Assembly (NCBI GenBank): GCA_032164295.1
Contig: JAJHTX010000006.1
Coordinates: forward strand, 2,046,001-2,110,000
Direction: 5' to 3'
Source: Inonotus obliquus
Lineage: Eukaryota > Basidiomycota > Agaricomycetes > Hymenochaetales > Hymenochaetaceae
DNA: 64,000 nucleotides
Below the pieces are notes generated by a model. It searched no databases, was not told the origin of the DNA, and saw only the letters and a program-made list of their open reading frames with translations. Below are positions 1 through 12,548 of this stretch, one piece after another (position 1 is the stretch's first letter; every line of letters starts with the position of its first letter). The position numbers and the translations under genes were made by a program.

Positions 1-2006
1 TTATTCGCACTTCACCAAAGAGGAAAGCATGGTGGACCTGGAAGTGGAGGACGGGGTGACAGTTGATGTTATCGGGGACGTGCACGGTAAGCAACGCATC
101 ATCATACGATATGTGAGGAGCGCATGTTCCTTAAATCCGAATTTAGGTCAATTCTACGACTACTTGCACTTATTGGAACTTACCGGCGAGCCGTCGGAGA
201 CTCACTGTCTGCTCATGAATGGTGACCTTGTTGATCGAGGGTCGTGGTCAATCGAGGTCATCATTACTGCTTTCGCCTTCAAATGTGCGTCTTCCATTAC
301 CCCTCCTTATGGCTTTCTTCACTGAGCTAACGAACACCAATTGGACGTATCTAACTTCCCGAATATTGGTGGTCAAATCGAATGCCACCGAAATACTAAT
401 ATGATGCCTGTTTCATCCGATTCGGACCATCCAACCGTAATACCGATTCGAATTCTTATTTGAATTTGATGCGCTGCCACTAATCTTCACTCATAATCCG
501 CAAACGGTAAATGGATTGAATTTGAAACTTCTGACGCGGACTTCTGCGATGCTGTTGTGGTCAACCCGCTTACGACCCCGCTATGTCGCCGGGGTTACGC
601 GGACTATCGGCTTGCTTAATGATCATCTCCCCCGAATTCAATTTCGAATTTGCTTCCGGTGTCGGAACCCTCTTAACTCTGTCTTGGTAATGATATCCAA
701 CTGCGGGGCCGGAATGGGTTTTGGATGGGCATCTTGGGATTCTGGGCGTCGAAAATAACTGTCTCTCTTCCTCTTACTGATTATAATCCATCTCTGGGGA
801 ATGGTAATGGCGTCATGTAGGGTTGTACCCGAAGCGGATGTTCGTTAACCGAGGGAATCATGAGACGAAGGATATGAATAGACAGTATGGGTTCGAAGGC
901 GAGGCGAGGCAAAAACATGGAGAACAGACGTATAAGGTTGGCTTTACCTATCCTTTCAGTACGCCTTGATGACTAATTTCGACGTCTTGCAGCTCTTCGC
1001 TCATATCTTCACAGCCCGTAAGTCCCCTTTCGCCTCTTTCTATCCGCTCCTTACGAACTTCGTTTCCCTGTCCAGTTCCGCTCGCAACACTCATAACAGC
1101 GACAAAACAACCTGTCGCCCCTTCCTCTTCCGATCCTAACCCATCACAAACAAACCCTATCCTATCAGAAGATGGGAAGAAACGATACTTTGTCGTACAT
1201 GGAGGACTATTTAGTAAGGATGGTGTTACGCTTGATGAGATTAGGAAAACTCCGAGATTGGGGAGGCAGCCGGGTCAGGAGGGGTTGATGTGTAAGTGCT
1301 AAATGTCTTTTGGGTAAGGAAGCGGGAATTAGATGGAGCTGATGTTTGAACTATGGGATAGGTGAGATGTTGTGGACAGACCCTCAAGAGTTGCCCGGCC
1401 GTGGACCGAGTAAGAGAGTAAGTCATTTCGACCTTTGCGCGCCATTCATGGCATGGTCATTGACCTTCTTATTCCTTTGTAGGGAGTTGGCATCGCGTTC
1501 GGACCAGACGTCACCAAGCGGTGGTGTGAATTGAATAAGATCACAGGGATCTTCCGGAGTCATGAGGTCCGACAAAGTACGTACTGTACCACAATAAGAG
1601 TCTTTAGACGGAAAGATGGTGACTGATGTATGGTTGCTTTCTTTCAGATGGATATACGATTGAACATGAGGGTCTTTGCACCACTGTGAGATTCTCTTAT
1701 CCCGTAGACTTATCGTTGGGATGGATACTGACTCAGTTCTGTGTTGATAGGTATTTTCAGCGCCGAACTATGTAGACCAGAGTGGGAACAAGGGTGCTTT
1801 CGTAAGTCCTCTCCTAAGCCCTTTTCTAATTTACCTACTAGTTACATTCAAACATAATCACTGATGTGTTATTGTGTTAATTGTGAAAATAGATCCGAGT
1901 AGACTCTGCTGGGAGCTTGGAATATCAACAGTTCGAAGCGAAGCCTCATCCACCTATAAAACCAATGGCGTATGCGCAGGGTGGACTAGCGAGTATGTTT
2001 ATGTAG
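1..2006 (+). CDS. Serine/threonine protein phosphatase 5 (PP5/Ppt1), 5' partial
   Basis: PPP-family metallophosphatase of the PP5/Ppt1 type. It dephosphorylates Ser/Thr on Hsp90-linked clients in cytosol and nucleus. The reading frame enters from the left edge, so the N-terminal TPR domain expected for the family lies outside the window. Visible exons give the catalytic motifs in order: GDVHG (split by an intron at 87-146), GDLVDRG, RGNHE, the HGG metal-binding segment and RSHE. The C-terminal [15 protein letters not shown] tail resembles the conserved PP5 end, and the stop is at 2004-2006. Exons fit 1-86, 147-284 and 821 to about 930, then several short ones. The 285-820 intron is 536 bp, far longer than its neighbours. 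The family is clear; the PP5 subtype is inferred from the C-terminal tail and the [13 protein letters not shown] segment. Confidence 0.9.
285..820 (+). other. Unusually long intron in the PP5 gene
   Basis: Donor GTGCGT at 285 and acceptor TAG at 818-820 join AAA T to GG TTG TAC, giving FKWLYPKRMF, which matches the conserved PP5 core. The spliced frame is intact. At 536 bp the intron is about nine times the size of others in this gene. It contains two overlapping spurious ORFs and no recognised domain. Confidence 0.75.
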
Positions 2007-2502
2007 AAATGCGACTTTGGATTCGTGTAGATATGTGTGGAAGCAAGGTACTTCCGTAGATACAGCACACATGTTGATATTCTGTGCTTGTCTTCTTTCG
2101 TGACTATTCTTTTGTTGTTTTAGTTGACTGTACGCATCAATATACATTCGGGCTGGATATAACTGGCGCAAGCCGCTAACCTTTTCCTTCGATGTCTAAC
2201 TAGTAAGTGGCTGCGAATCATGAGTCTAGATTCTCATTTCACAGCCTTTCAGGCCATTCGTTGCTATTGACTACGACGACGTCAATCCAGATGGTGGCCT
2301 TTGAGGGATTTACATATATATGTGTGTGGCCCAGTATCACACCATAGTACGCGAGTGGTTTATACCACCAAGGTTAGACCGTGGCTTATAATTGAGCATT
2401 TAATAAATACCGCTCGCCATAGTGCAGAATGCCTTACCCACTCGTTCATTCATTTTCTTATCCCTGCTGGACCAGGGATTAACTTAACTTGCAGAGAGGA
2501 AG
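2007..2502. other. Intergenic region, no gene seen
   Basis: About 0.5 kb between the PP5 stop and the BTB gene start. A pyrimidine run followed by TTGCAG at about 2490 could be a 5'-UTR intron acceptor for the BTB gene. No conserved coding signal was seen. Confidence 0.5.
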
Positions 2503-5196
2503 ATGATCGGCGGACCGACCCGGAAAGTGCGACGACACGTGTCATGCCAATGGCGATCACTGACCAACGCTGCTACTACTGGATTTGGTAACATCGCTGG
2601 TATCACTGGTAGTATCGCAAGAACAGGGAGACGCCGTTCTCGTTCTGCCTCACATCCACATTCGAACTCTACCTTGAACGAGTATTCGACTCTGTTGGAT
2701 AATATTAATGCTTCTGACTCGTTCGCGAGTACAGGATTCGTCGACGTTGAAGCTGGTGGGTCGGGTATAAGTGCTTCGTGGGCTGTTATTCCGTTGGAGG
2801 ATACGACGAGCACGGAGGATTTAGGTTCTGGTTATAATAACGCGGACGCAAACATAACTCGAAATCCCTTCTCTATCGCCACCTCCACCTCCATCTCCGC
2901 CCCGAGCTCTCCAAACGCGCGTCATCGTAGGATGACGACGAACCCATCCCACATCCTCATCGCACGAGGATCAAGAGGACATAATCCAAGTGCGGCTCTT
3001 TCGTCACCAACAGAAACACACGCAGCTGCTTCTGGTATATTTCGGAATAATCATCGTGATTCTCGTGCGAGAAGGTTACATCATCATTCGCAGAGTATTA
3101 GCGGGAGTCATGCTACTTCTTATTCTGCTTATGGTCAAGCACAGGCTTACGGTCATGGTCAAGGGATGGGAGTTGGACATGGGGTTGGACATGGAGGGGC
3201 TGGAGGAGGGATTGGGGGGACGACGAGCGGACAATGGGTTATTGAAGAGTCTGAAGCGGATAGCAGCGAGAAGGAAGGGGATGAAATGAGTGATGCTCCT
3301 ACTGAGGATGTTGAACTCGATCCTACTTTCACTCGCGAAGGGAGGTTCCCTGGGACGGTTAAAATTGTTGTTGAGGGTACGACGTTTTGGTGCGTTTCAA
3401 TCTTTAGCTGAGTATAGCTGTCTGTGATACTGATTGGTGGCGCATATGTTGTATGTTACAGGGCGCATAGAGAGATTCTCGTATTTGCTTCACCGTTCTT
3501 CGAAGCTGCTCTCAGCGGGGAATGGTCCGAAACGCGTAACGTCGACGAACGGGAAGTGGAAAGCGAGAGCAGTCCGAGTATTCTCAGTAACAGCAATACT
3601 ACTCTCACCGCTCCCACATCTACCTCACCCTTCGCCACCGATAACAACAAAAATAACAACTCCGGTGTAGGCGTGGGCCGCCGACACTCAATAGCCTCGT
3701 CAATAATCACCATCCCACAACCACCTTCCAATCCACGAGATAGAGCTACAAAAGACGTACCTACGGGTATATCTTGCTCTTCATCTTTAACTACCACAGC
3801 AACGAATTCGGATCATGATGAGTCTGCTGACGAGAATGAGAATGCTGATGATGGTGGTGCTGATGAGAAAGGGAAGGGGAAAGAGGATGATGGGGTTGGA
3901 TTTGGTGATGTGGATGTGGTTGATTTGAAGAATGAGTTGGATGCGTTGAATTGTAAGGCTGGAGGTGGGGACACTAGTGCGAGCGAGCTGGAGACGGAGA
4001 AGGTCGGTAAGGAGGGAAGGAGATATGAGAGTCTGGATCAGCTTGTGGGGAAGAATGCTTCTACGTCCGTTCCACCTACCGCTACATCTGCGACTTTCAA
4101 TCAGCCTCAAATACAAACTCAGGCTCAGACAGACGCGATTGCTCGTGTGAAGAAGAAGAAACTAGCTGACACAGAGGCGAAGATAGTCTTGAAGGAGGAA
4201 AAGGCTGCTATATTCCATGATTTCCTCAAGTTTGTTTATCCTCAGTGCGTATCGTCCCTTCCGTTCCCGTCTCCACTTCTTACTCATCTCCCGATAATCT
4301 CTCTCTCCATCCACCACAGTCTCGAATGTTCAATAACCTGGAACAACGTTGAAGGTCTCATGAACATCTCATCAAAACTTTGCGTCCCGGCATTAACCAA
4401 ACAATGCCTAACGTTCTTGCTCACCCACGCAGCGGGAAAACCTATCAAAGCGATGAGGATCGCGGAGTTATTTGAAGAAGATCATTTGTATAGAGAGTCG
4501 AGTAGGTTTGTTTTGGATAATCCAGGCGGATGGAGTGAAGCGGAGTTGAGCACGTTGAGTCAGGAGACGTTGTTGAAACTTGAGAAAAGGTATGTTCTAT
4601 TTGGTTGAGTTGTGGACGTGGAGGGAGTTGACCTATTGTAATTTTGTAGACGGAATTGGTTCCTTGAGCGCGTACTCAAACTGGGTCTGGTAAACGTAGC
4701 GAAGGAATATCAATGCGTAAGTTTCCCTCTTTCTCTTCCTTTTTTCCACTTCATACTAAACCTTCAATCTCGCATCTCATAGTGCGCCACATGTCCCGAC
4801 CCACCCACATGCGCTCGGCTCCTCGACGAACGTTGGCGCGCAGCTTACAACTCCTGCTTCCGCTTCGGTCCCTGCCAACCATCCATGGTCTACCGATATC
4901 TACGTGGCCTAGAGGGTGTTACACCGCCTTTACAGTTAACTCATTTAAATTGTCAGAATCATGCAAAGGCTTTTACTACAACTTGTAAGTCCCTCTCTTC
5001 CGTTCTACCCCCTTCTCTCTGTTTATCAGTGGTTGATCCGTATTGTTTTGCAGTGTTCGACAGGATGTTCTCACTCGGTGTACGAGGAAGTGGGAGCGGT
5101 GCCGATCCTGCTCCTCTAGGCGCTCGTGTACCAGGCGTCCAAGGTCCCGCTCCAGGACCAAGACGTCATTTCTTATATTGTTCTCTAAATCCTTGA
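2503..5196 (+). CDS. BTB/POZ domain protein with an interrupted BTB fold
   Basis: The first exon encodes about 290 residues of low complexity, including Ser-rich stretches and a Gly/His-rich run near residues 215-245. It ends with FPGTVKIVVEGTTFW, the first BTB strand. After an intron at about 3392-3461 the BTB continues as AHREILVFASPFFEAALSGEWSE. Some 210 residues of Ser/Thr/Asn-rich then acidic sequence intervene before the fold resumes at KIVLKEEKAAIFHDFLKFVYP. The back half, with LEKR and ERVLKLGLVNVAKEYQC, is the usual fungal BTB C-terminal extension and includes a Cys-rich CATCPDPPTC segment. At least four introns are needed; the last splice (about 4984-5054) to the stop at 5194-5196 is less certain. 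BTB proteins are often adaptors for CUL3 ligases or transcription; the role here is unknown. The start is the first ATG of the long frame. Confidence 0.8.
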
Positions 5197-5627
5197 TCTT
5201 TCACCTTCATTTTTCTCTTTTATATTTTTGGACCTCTCAACTTCGACCTCACCTTCATTATCATGCTCTCAACTTCTCCTTGTTTCTCCAAGTTCATATC
5301 TGGAATCATCATCCTGCTATCGTTCTTTCAAGTTCTCCCTCCTATTCCTATTAATATTGCTTTCTCTGTAGAACTGTTGTATGCCATGTTGAGGCATTTG
5401 TAAATGTCGGTTGTTAATGATATTCAGCTAATTATGTAGTCCTTTGTATAAAACCGATGTATGGTGCTTGGAAAATAGATCGATATGTTTATGTTTCGTT
5501 CTTAAGTGGGCGCAGAAAGATGTCTGATTACGTAAACGCACAAGATGTGATGTGCTGCTGCGCGTAAGTAACCCGCGTCCTTGTCAACCTGCTAGCATCG
5601 TCCCAGTGAATAAACGTCAAGGCAAAG
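5197..5627. other. Intergenic region, no gene seen
   Basis: About 430 bp, T-rich at the left, holding the BTB gene 3' end and the ARPC2 promoter. No motif is strong enough to name. Confidence 0.5.
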
Positions 5628-7115
5628 ATGATTCTCTTAGAAGTGAGTACCTGAGGCTTCTTGATATGTGCTTATACTCAAGGGAGTACTGTATTTCAGG
5701 CTCATAATCATATCATTCAAACGACTCTTGCTGAGAAAATCATCAAGTACGTTGTCATTTCTTCGTTCTATAACATCGTAGTCTCATCTCACCTGTATCA
5801 AATTACTCAACTTACCAATCCTCTGCAATCACAATTCAAAACGTTGCAGACCCTCAGGCCTCGATGTCCAATTCGTTGACTTTGACGGAGTCCGATTCCA
5901 CATGACCACACCAAACGTAAAAACAACGATCCTCCTATCCATGCATATCAGATGTTGGAATGAATTAGCTCAATACGGTGCTATCGATATTTTGAGAAGG
6001 GAATATGGAGCGTTGTTGAAAGATGAGAGTTTGACGGAACCGGAGTATAATGTTAGTTTGGAAATTGATTTGGGGAATGTTCCTGGTGAGGGAGGTGAGT
6101 CTTGGGTGTATTCGTATGTGTGTCGGGTGAGGAATGTGCTGATTGATTGTCCGTCGTCTGTATGCTCATTCAAAATCCGTTTGCTTGACTTCCGCCAACC
6201 AACTCACTCACTCAATCGAACGTAATACAAAAACGTATCCAACAGAGGCACGCGAGTCATTCATCAAGTCCCTCTCCCTCCTCAAACGCAACGCTCTCGC
6301 TGCTCCTTTCGAGCAAGCTTTCGCAACTCAGAAGTTTCTCGAACCATCAGGAACAGGTCTAGGCGAACTAATGGCAATCCATTATCGCGATGAAGAAGCA
6401 ATCTATATCCAAGCAGCTCATGATCGCGTAACTGTATTTTTTTCGACTGTGTTCAGAGAGGAGACGGATAGGATTATCGGGAAAGTTTTCTTACAGGTAA
6501 TGTTATGACTCCCCCCCCCCTCGTACTTGTCGGATATTGGATTGTATTGAGGGGTAGGACTTCACGACTGATTTGAGGACTTTTGGTTAATAGGAATTCG
6601 TCGATGCGAGACGGTTATCTTCGTTGCAGAATGCACCGCAGGTTCTCTACTCGAGCAAAGATGCCCCGCTCGAGCTTCGCGGTGTGCCAGGCTTGAAAGC
6701 AAGCGAGGACGTCGGCTACGTTACGTTCGGTTCGTCCCATCTCACTTCACCTCCACCTCCACCTCCACCTCCACCATATATAACTCATACCTACTCCTAC
6801 TCCACATCACAGTCCTCTTCCCAAGACACTTCGACAAACCCGACGTAGCCCATTCCACCATCTCACACATCCAACTCTTCCGAGATTACTTCCACTATCA
6901 CATTAAATGCTCTAAAGCTTATATGCACTCGCGTATGAGGTTTAGAGTTTCAGAGTTTCAGAAGATTCTGAATAGGGCTAAGATGGAAACTGTTACGGCT
7001 GGGGATAGGAAGACTGTTAGGTATGTGGTTTCGCTTTTTTTGAGTTTGGGTTTGGGTTTGGTGTGGGACTGATGTTGTTGTTTTTTGTAGTGGAAGGACG
7101 ATGGTCAATCGTTGA
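5628..7115 (+). CDS. ARPC2: Actin-related protein 2/3 complex subunit 2 (p34)
   Basis: Structural core subunit of the Arp2/3 complex, which nucleates branched actin at endocytic patches and hyphal tips. The translation follows ARPC2 from end to end: [19 protein letters not shown], then [90 protein letters not shown] and [15 protein letters not shown]. Seven exons keep the frame: 5628-5642, 5700-5746, 5850-6094, 6246-6496, 6594-6729, 6813-7020 and 7091-7115. The first exon encodes only five residues, and the last adds the short SGRTMVNR tail. The intron at 6730-6812 contains a CCACCT run. Length and ends match the family, so the copy looks complete and functional. It is convergent with the next gene. 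Confidence 0.96.
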
Positions 7116-7374
7116 ACTGAACGGATGGGTGATAGTAAGGCATTACGACACGCAGCGCGTATCGATTGCCTGTGTATCATTAGTAAAAATCGCTTTTAGC
7201 AGACTGTACATGATCCTAAATAACGACTTGGTATTCATTATTCAGTGATATTATCACAAGACACTAGACGATGAAGGTCATGCGAGTTAAGTGGTGCGTT
7301 ATTTTACAGACCGCGGGGAACTACACGCAACAGTAATGTACAAATATGTATCAACGTAACTGAAAGCCTACAGC

Positions 7375-10300
7375 TCAAATATCAAAAGCTCGACTCCTCC
7401 AACCACCCCTTCTCCTCTCCCTCCTCTCCACTCTCTCAATCCTTTCACCAGCATCTTCGACTAACCTCCTAACACGAACAGCTTCTTCAACCCCTTTCCT
7501 CCCAACCCCTTCCACCCTCCCTTCCACATTCTTAACTTTATCCCGAACATCCTCCATAGCTTCTCTCGTACCACCCGCCACTTCATGCACAACATCCCTG
7601 GGCGACTCCCGTTCGAGGTCTTCATCGGATGGGATCAAGTTTGTAGGTTCACCTTTTCCTGGCAAGAGTTGGGAAGTAAGGCCTACCGATAGAGTGTTTT
7701 CTGTGTTGTTGGGAGGTTCTGACGTTTGAGGTGAAGGTTCGGGTTGTGACAGTGTAGTGTGGACTATGCCCGTAGGACCGATTTTGTTATAAGTTTCGGT
7801 GTAGATCTCTTGTTCTTCGCCTTCCGAATCCGAAGAGTCTTGATCCGAGTCTACGTCCTCGTGTCCACTCGTACCGAAAACCTCAAGCAGTGCCTCCCAC
7901 CAATCTTCCACGCCAAGCTCCTTCTCCCCATTCCCCTCTTCCTCTCTAGCTCTACCTTCAGCTCTTATATTCGCTTTACCTTTAACACCCCTCATCACTC
8001 TTTCAATTTTCTCCAAAACACTTGTCACTTGCGCATTAAGAATAGGTGGTAAGATTGATCGACCAATAGGTCCAACGAGGGGCGTAAGTAAGGAGTTGAG
8101 TATCCAGTGTTTACTGTGCTTGATGCGGAGAGTTAGACCTGGGAGGGATGATTGGACGTTTGATATCCGGAATAAATCATCATCTTCCTCTTCAGTGCTC
8201 CCATTCGCCTCGGTTCTACTAGTAACTCCTTTGGGCTTGGTGGTTTCGGTACCAGTGTCTATCTCAAGCTCAACATCGAGTGTAAGACCTTCGCCTCGGC
8301 GATAGCTACGTCCGATGTCGATACTTAGAATACCTTCGTCTGCATATCCTAACCAACTACTCGGAGTCCGAGCGTATGACGCGTAATATCCAACGTCGTG
8401 GGCCGCAAGGCGGAGACCTTCAATGTGAACTCGGACTCGAGATGTTGAAGTGACGTTGGACCTTTTTCCTTGACTGAGATCAGGAGTTGGGTTTGGATTG
8501 AGTATTTCAGAGCCATTTCCGAGTAGCGGGACGTGCAATGCATCCTCCAAGTCCCCGTCGTGCCGATTCTGGTCTACCACCTTCCTCGCTGAGCCCAACC
8601 TCGCATTCGGACTTGTCAACTCCGCGGCACCCACATCCTCATCTACCTCTACTCTCACTTCTGTAAATTCCTGGACGCTCAGAACATCAGGTACCAGTGC
8701 TTCTTCCGCACTCAAAAATAGCGCGTCAATCGCTACAGCAATTTGTGGACCATTGCTCGTTTGAGAAACGTATTCTACCCTCGGCATCGGTATAACACGG
8801 ATGGCTCGTAAGATTCTAGGTAGGAACCAACCGAGGAATAAACGGATGAGGGTGCTTCGCCAGTGTTGCGCGGCGTGCTTGCCCTTTTGTGTCGTTTGAC
8901 CGAGAAGGGCGGGGATGTCGGAATGGAGTTTCATAATCGAGTTGAAAAGCTTGCTCGTTGTTTTGTCGGATCGGATGGCATCTGTGAATGAAGAAGCTTC
9001 GTCCAAGAGATGATGTATGTCCTCTGACAACTGCGTATTTTGTGAAAGGAGTTGTGACCATTTGTCGTAAAGCTTCGCTGCACCATCTCGCCCAGCTCGC
9101 GAGCTCACAAACGAAGGATTCGCAAGCGCAGTGTCGAGCCACTGCCCAACGTCCCTGAAAAATACCTGTACTTCGTTGTTATCACCAATTGCGGGAATCA
9201 CGGAGATATCGTGAATAGCTTTGAATAAAGTCTGCAACAACGGTTCAAGACTCCTTCCACTAGCCAAACGTTCGAGAATTTCCCTCAAGTCACGGAGCCC
9301 TCGAGCGAATCGGGGGTCTGGAACGATCACGGGTGCAGTCAACTGGATTGAAGAATCCCCCGGTGTGGATTGAGTAGCCTCCGAGATCGCGTTGGAAGCG
9401 ATGCTCACGCGCTCTGCGTACTTTCGGAAAATGAATAGCAGAGTACGAAGAGCTGAATTGTATGAAGGTGAAGCTTGCGCCCGTCGGAAAATCTACAAAC
9501 ACTGAGTAATCCTTCGCCGTAAAGGCAGTTTTTGAAGGGCTTACATCTTCAATACGATCCAGCACAACTTCTTTGGGATCTCTTGTTTCTTCAGTACCCG
9601 TTGGCTGAGGGCTGCGTGCGCCAGTCTGTTGTTTCTCCCGTACAATAGGTTGAACGACGGGTATATCCGATCCTGGTCGGACATTCACTTCGACCGCTTC
9701 GGATACATGCTCGACGGTCTCGGCTACTTTCCTGACTTGCACTGCTGTATCGGCGACGAGTTGCCTGGCCGTCAAGAGCAAATCGCCGATTATGAGACGG
9801 AACGCCTCGGAAGTCAGTAAAAGAGTTGCGAGAGTGCGTAATGAAGATAAGAAGGCGGAGGTGTCCAATGCGAGCTCGTTCTGTGACGGAATGGCTGATG
9901 CTGCGAAGGAAATACAACATATCAGAATAGTCTTTTAGAAGACTGGTCCAGAAGAAGCACCTGCAGTCTGTATCCTGTCCACCGCATCACTACTAACTTC
10001 GACTTCAGCTGGAGCCTCGACATTGACAGGAACAGTCTGGGTACCAAGCTCGCGCAGCTGGTAAATCAAGTCCTGCAAACGGTTGTCATCTATCCATGCT
10101 CTCGTTCAGTTCTTTTCTACTTTAGTGTGGGTGATAAAACGAAGTAATATACCGTTCTTTTCCAAGCCGAATTGTAGTAGAGCTTGAACGGTCTTGCGAG
10201 CATCCAAAATGGTGTTCTTCATGCTCTCATCGAAAGTACCACCTTCTCTCACAGAGCTATCGATCCGAAAGAAGTCTGTACGAAGCAACTTTTGCAGAGC

Positions 10301-10501
10301 CGTGTCCAGCTGTTGTTGAGAAGGCAGTTTTCCGGAATGCAATGCGGCAAGGATATCTGTTAGCCCCTCGAAAGGTGTTCTCTTCTCTGGAAGCATACGA
10401 GCATCATTACTCTGAGAGCGTAGAAGTTGTTGTCGTTCTGCATCTGTAGACCTGTCTTGGTTTTTGGGTCGACGTCGACAGCAGGAGAAACAGAAACCCA
10501 T
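7375..10501 (-). CDS. HAM1-like (DUF5923/DUF4449-type) fungal protein
   Basis: Large fungal protein built from four exons on the minus strand: about 10501-10154, 10088-9969, 9903-9545 and 9493-7375. The ATG at 10501 gives MGFCFSCCRRRP, a good site for N-myristoylation at Gly2 and palmitoylation at Cys4, Cys7 and Cys8; an in-frame ATG at 10573 is less likely. The middle contains amphipathic helices (LATLLLTSEAFRLIIGDLLL) and FLGWFLPRILRAIRVIPMPRVEY, followed by a beta-rich HIEGLRLAAHDVGYYASY segment and a charged coiled-coil tail. This order resembles fungal HAM1-domain proteins, a family of unknown biochemical function that I relate to lipid-transfer-like folds only tentatively. Membrane association is inferred from the N-terminus. 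The family call rests on recognition without a search. Confidence 0.72.
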
Positions 10502-10919
10502 TACTCTCGTGTGCAGGGAGGGTGCGGTAAGAAAGAAAGCATAGGATGCTGAACTCAAACTGGGTGATGTCATACCTCCACGTAGAATGGTATGTATTAC
10601 TTCAGCAGAACCTCACTCAGTATTTTTTGCCACATTGTACAGCCGTTAACGCTGGAGGCAGAATCAAATATCGTACTCGGCGCCTGTTCCAAAATTTGTC
10701 GCTAAGGCTGGGGCCATCGTGTTCGCGTGCTGGATGATTACGGCGCACTTGTTCGTCCAGGGCTTGGATGTATCATTGAGGGCAATGAAGACAGAGGAAT
10801 ACGGGTTGGTACAGGGTAAACAGCACTATCAATGGCCGTACGGTCTTTGAGAATGGCAATACAGACGAACTTTGAGAAGGGAGAGATTTCAGAATAAAGT
10901 GTGTATCGTGGGGAAATGA

Positions 10920-12548
10920 TCAGACTTTGTCCTCCTCCTCCTGTCTCCCATTTGCTTCTATCAGTATCACTTCTGCAATCTCGTCCTTGCCCGCGCCTTC
11001 CTCAAATGCAGCTTTGTAACGCTCGAAGTGAGCACCGTATTGCTCAGGGCCTATGAGCACGATTAAAATCACCGCCACGACAATGACCCCAATGAAGATT
11101 CCTTGGACTTTCGCATAATCGGGCACGTCCGTCGGAACACCGTCTACAATGATTGTCGTCCGTATGTTTCTCCCGCCAGCTGTCAATATATGTGGTACAA
11201 TCTCAGCGCCCTTGAACGAAAGAGATTGTATTGAGTAATTACGCACTAGCTTCAATCTGAGCCGAAGCAGAAGAGATCATGTTGCCTAGCTGGTACGAAA
11301 TCCCCGCGAATGAACCGCGGAACGCAGGTGGCGAGATCTCAGAAAGGAAGATTGGAATGAGACTCCATGTAGCTGTGACGCCGAACTGGAGGAAAAACAC
11401 GCCTGCCGCAAGTGCACTGAAACTGCTAGGTAGAATCCAGAGTGGGATGAACACCCCAACGATCAGAGCCCCGATAATCATCGTTACGCGTCGCCCGAGA
11501 TACTGACTGACCCAACCGGTGATGATGCTGCCCGCAATGGCGCCGCAGTTCCCGATGATAGTAGCAGTCGTGGCCTGGCTGGCCGTAAAACCCTTGGTAA
11601 CCTTGAGGTAGGTCGGGTAGAGATCTTGACTTCCGTGCGATAGGAAGTTGAATACCGCCATAAGGATGACGGCATAGATACAAAGCAGCCAGTGACGCTT
11701 AATCATCGCCTTCGATTCATGCAGGAACACCCACGTCCTTCCTTTCGTATCTGTACCCTGCTGCTGCTGTCGCCTTGCGCGCAAGAAGAGTTCGGATTCG
11801 GGAGTGATGATACGTACAATGATAGATGCACCAGTAAGTCCTGCTGCAGTCCAGAAGAGGGCACGCCATCCAGAAGGTGCAATTGGAACAAGCTTTAGAT
11901 TGATGAGAGCGGCGATAAGGTATCCGATCGAGTAGCCTGCTTGGAGGATGCTAGAGACGAATCCCCGCACCTCTACCGGCAGATTCTCGAGTGCTGTTGC
12001 AGCGGCGAGGCTCCATACCCCACCCATGCACACACCTATTTCCTTTTATTGGAGTCCCTTCCAGCACGTAATATAAAAAGCGCTACTCACCGAAAAGGGA
12101 ACGGAGAGCAAGGAATTGTTGGAACGTCGTCACAAAACCTGAGCTGATCTGGAAGACACAGAGAAATACGAGATTGGCAACGAGGGGCCATTTGCGTCCA
12201 TATCGGTCAGACAGAATACCAAAGACGATGGCACCAGCGGGGCGAAACAGGAGCGTCAGGGTGATACTCGTTGTCTAGTGCCGATCAAAATTCCATTGGA
12301 ATCCCAATGACATGACTCTGTGGACTTACGATACTTTCTGTCGACCTATTGAAAGCCTCCTCCAGTTCAGTGACGCTGAAGATAACGGTGAAGAAGTCAA
12401 TGGCATCACACGTCCATGCAAACCATCCGCAGAAGACTTGGAGGATTTGGACAGAGGTGAGGGAGACGAGAGCTTGGAAGACAGAGCGAGAAGACTCGTC
12501 TCCCTCTTCGCGGCGAGGGACGAGATTGCGAAGAAAGTACATCGCCAT
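10920..12548 (-). CDS. JEN-family monocarboxylate/proton symporter (MFS)
   Basis: Major facilitator of the JEN type, importing lactate, pyruvate or related acids with protons at the plasma membrane. The signature NFLSHGSQDLYPT matches the published JEN motif NXX[S/T]HX[S/T]QDXXXT. The N-terminus has CGWFAWTCDAIDFF, typical of this group, and exon 2 continues with RPAGAIVFGILSDRYGRKWP, the MFS loop 2-3 motif. About twelve membrane helices can be drawn, the last near GIFIGVIVVAVILIVLIGP, followed by an acidic tail. The first exon is 12548-12330; further introns lie near 12275-12329, 12029-12090 and 11170-11245. The start MAMYFLRNL at 12548 is preferred over an in-frame upstream ATG at 12776 because the extra residues look like leader. 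Expression of such genes is often repressed by glucose; nothing in the sequence proves that here. Confidence 0.9.

Noticed and set aside
8498..8764. Plus-strand ORFs inside the HAM1-like gene
   Set aside because: They are antisense shadows of a well-supported minus-strand coding region.
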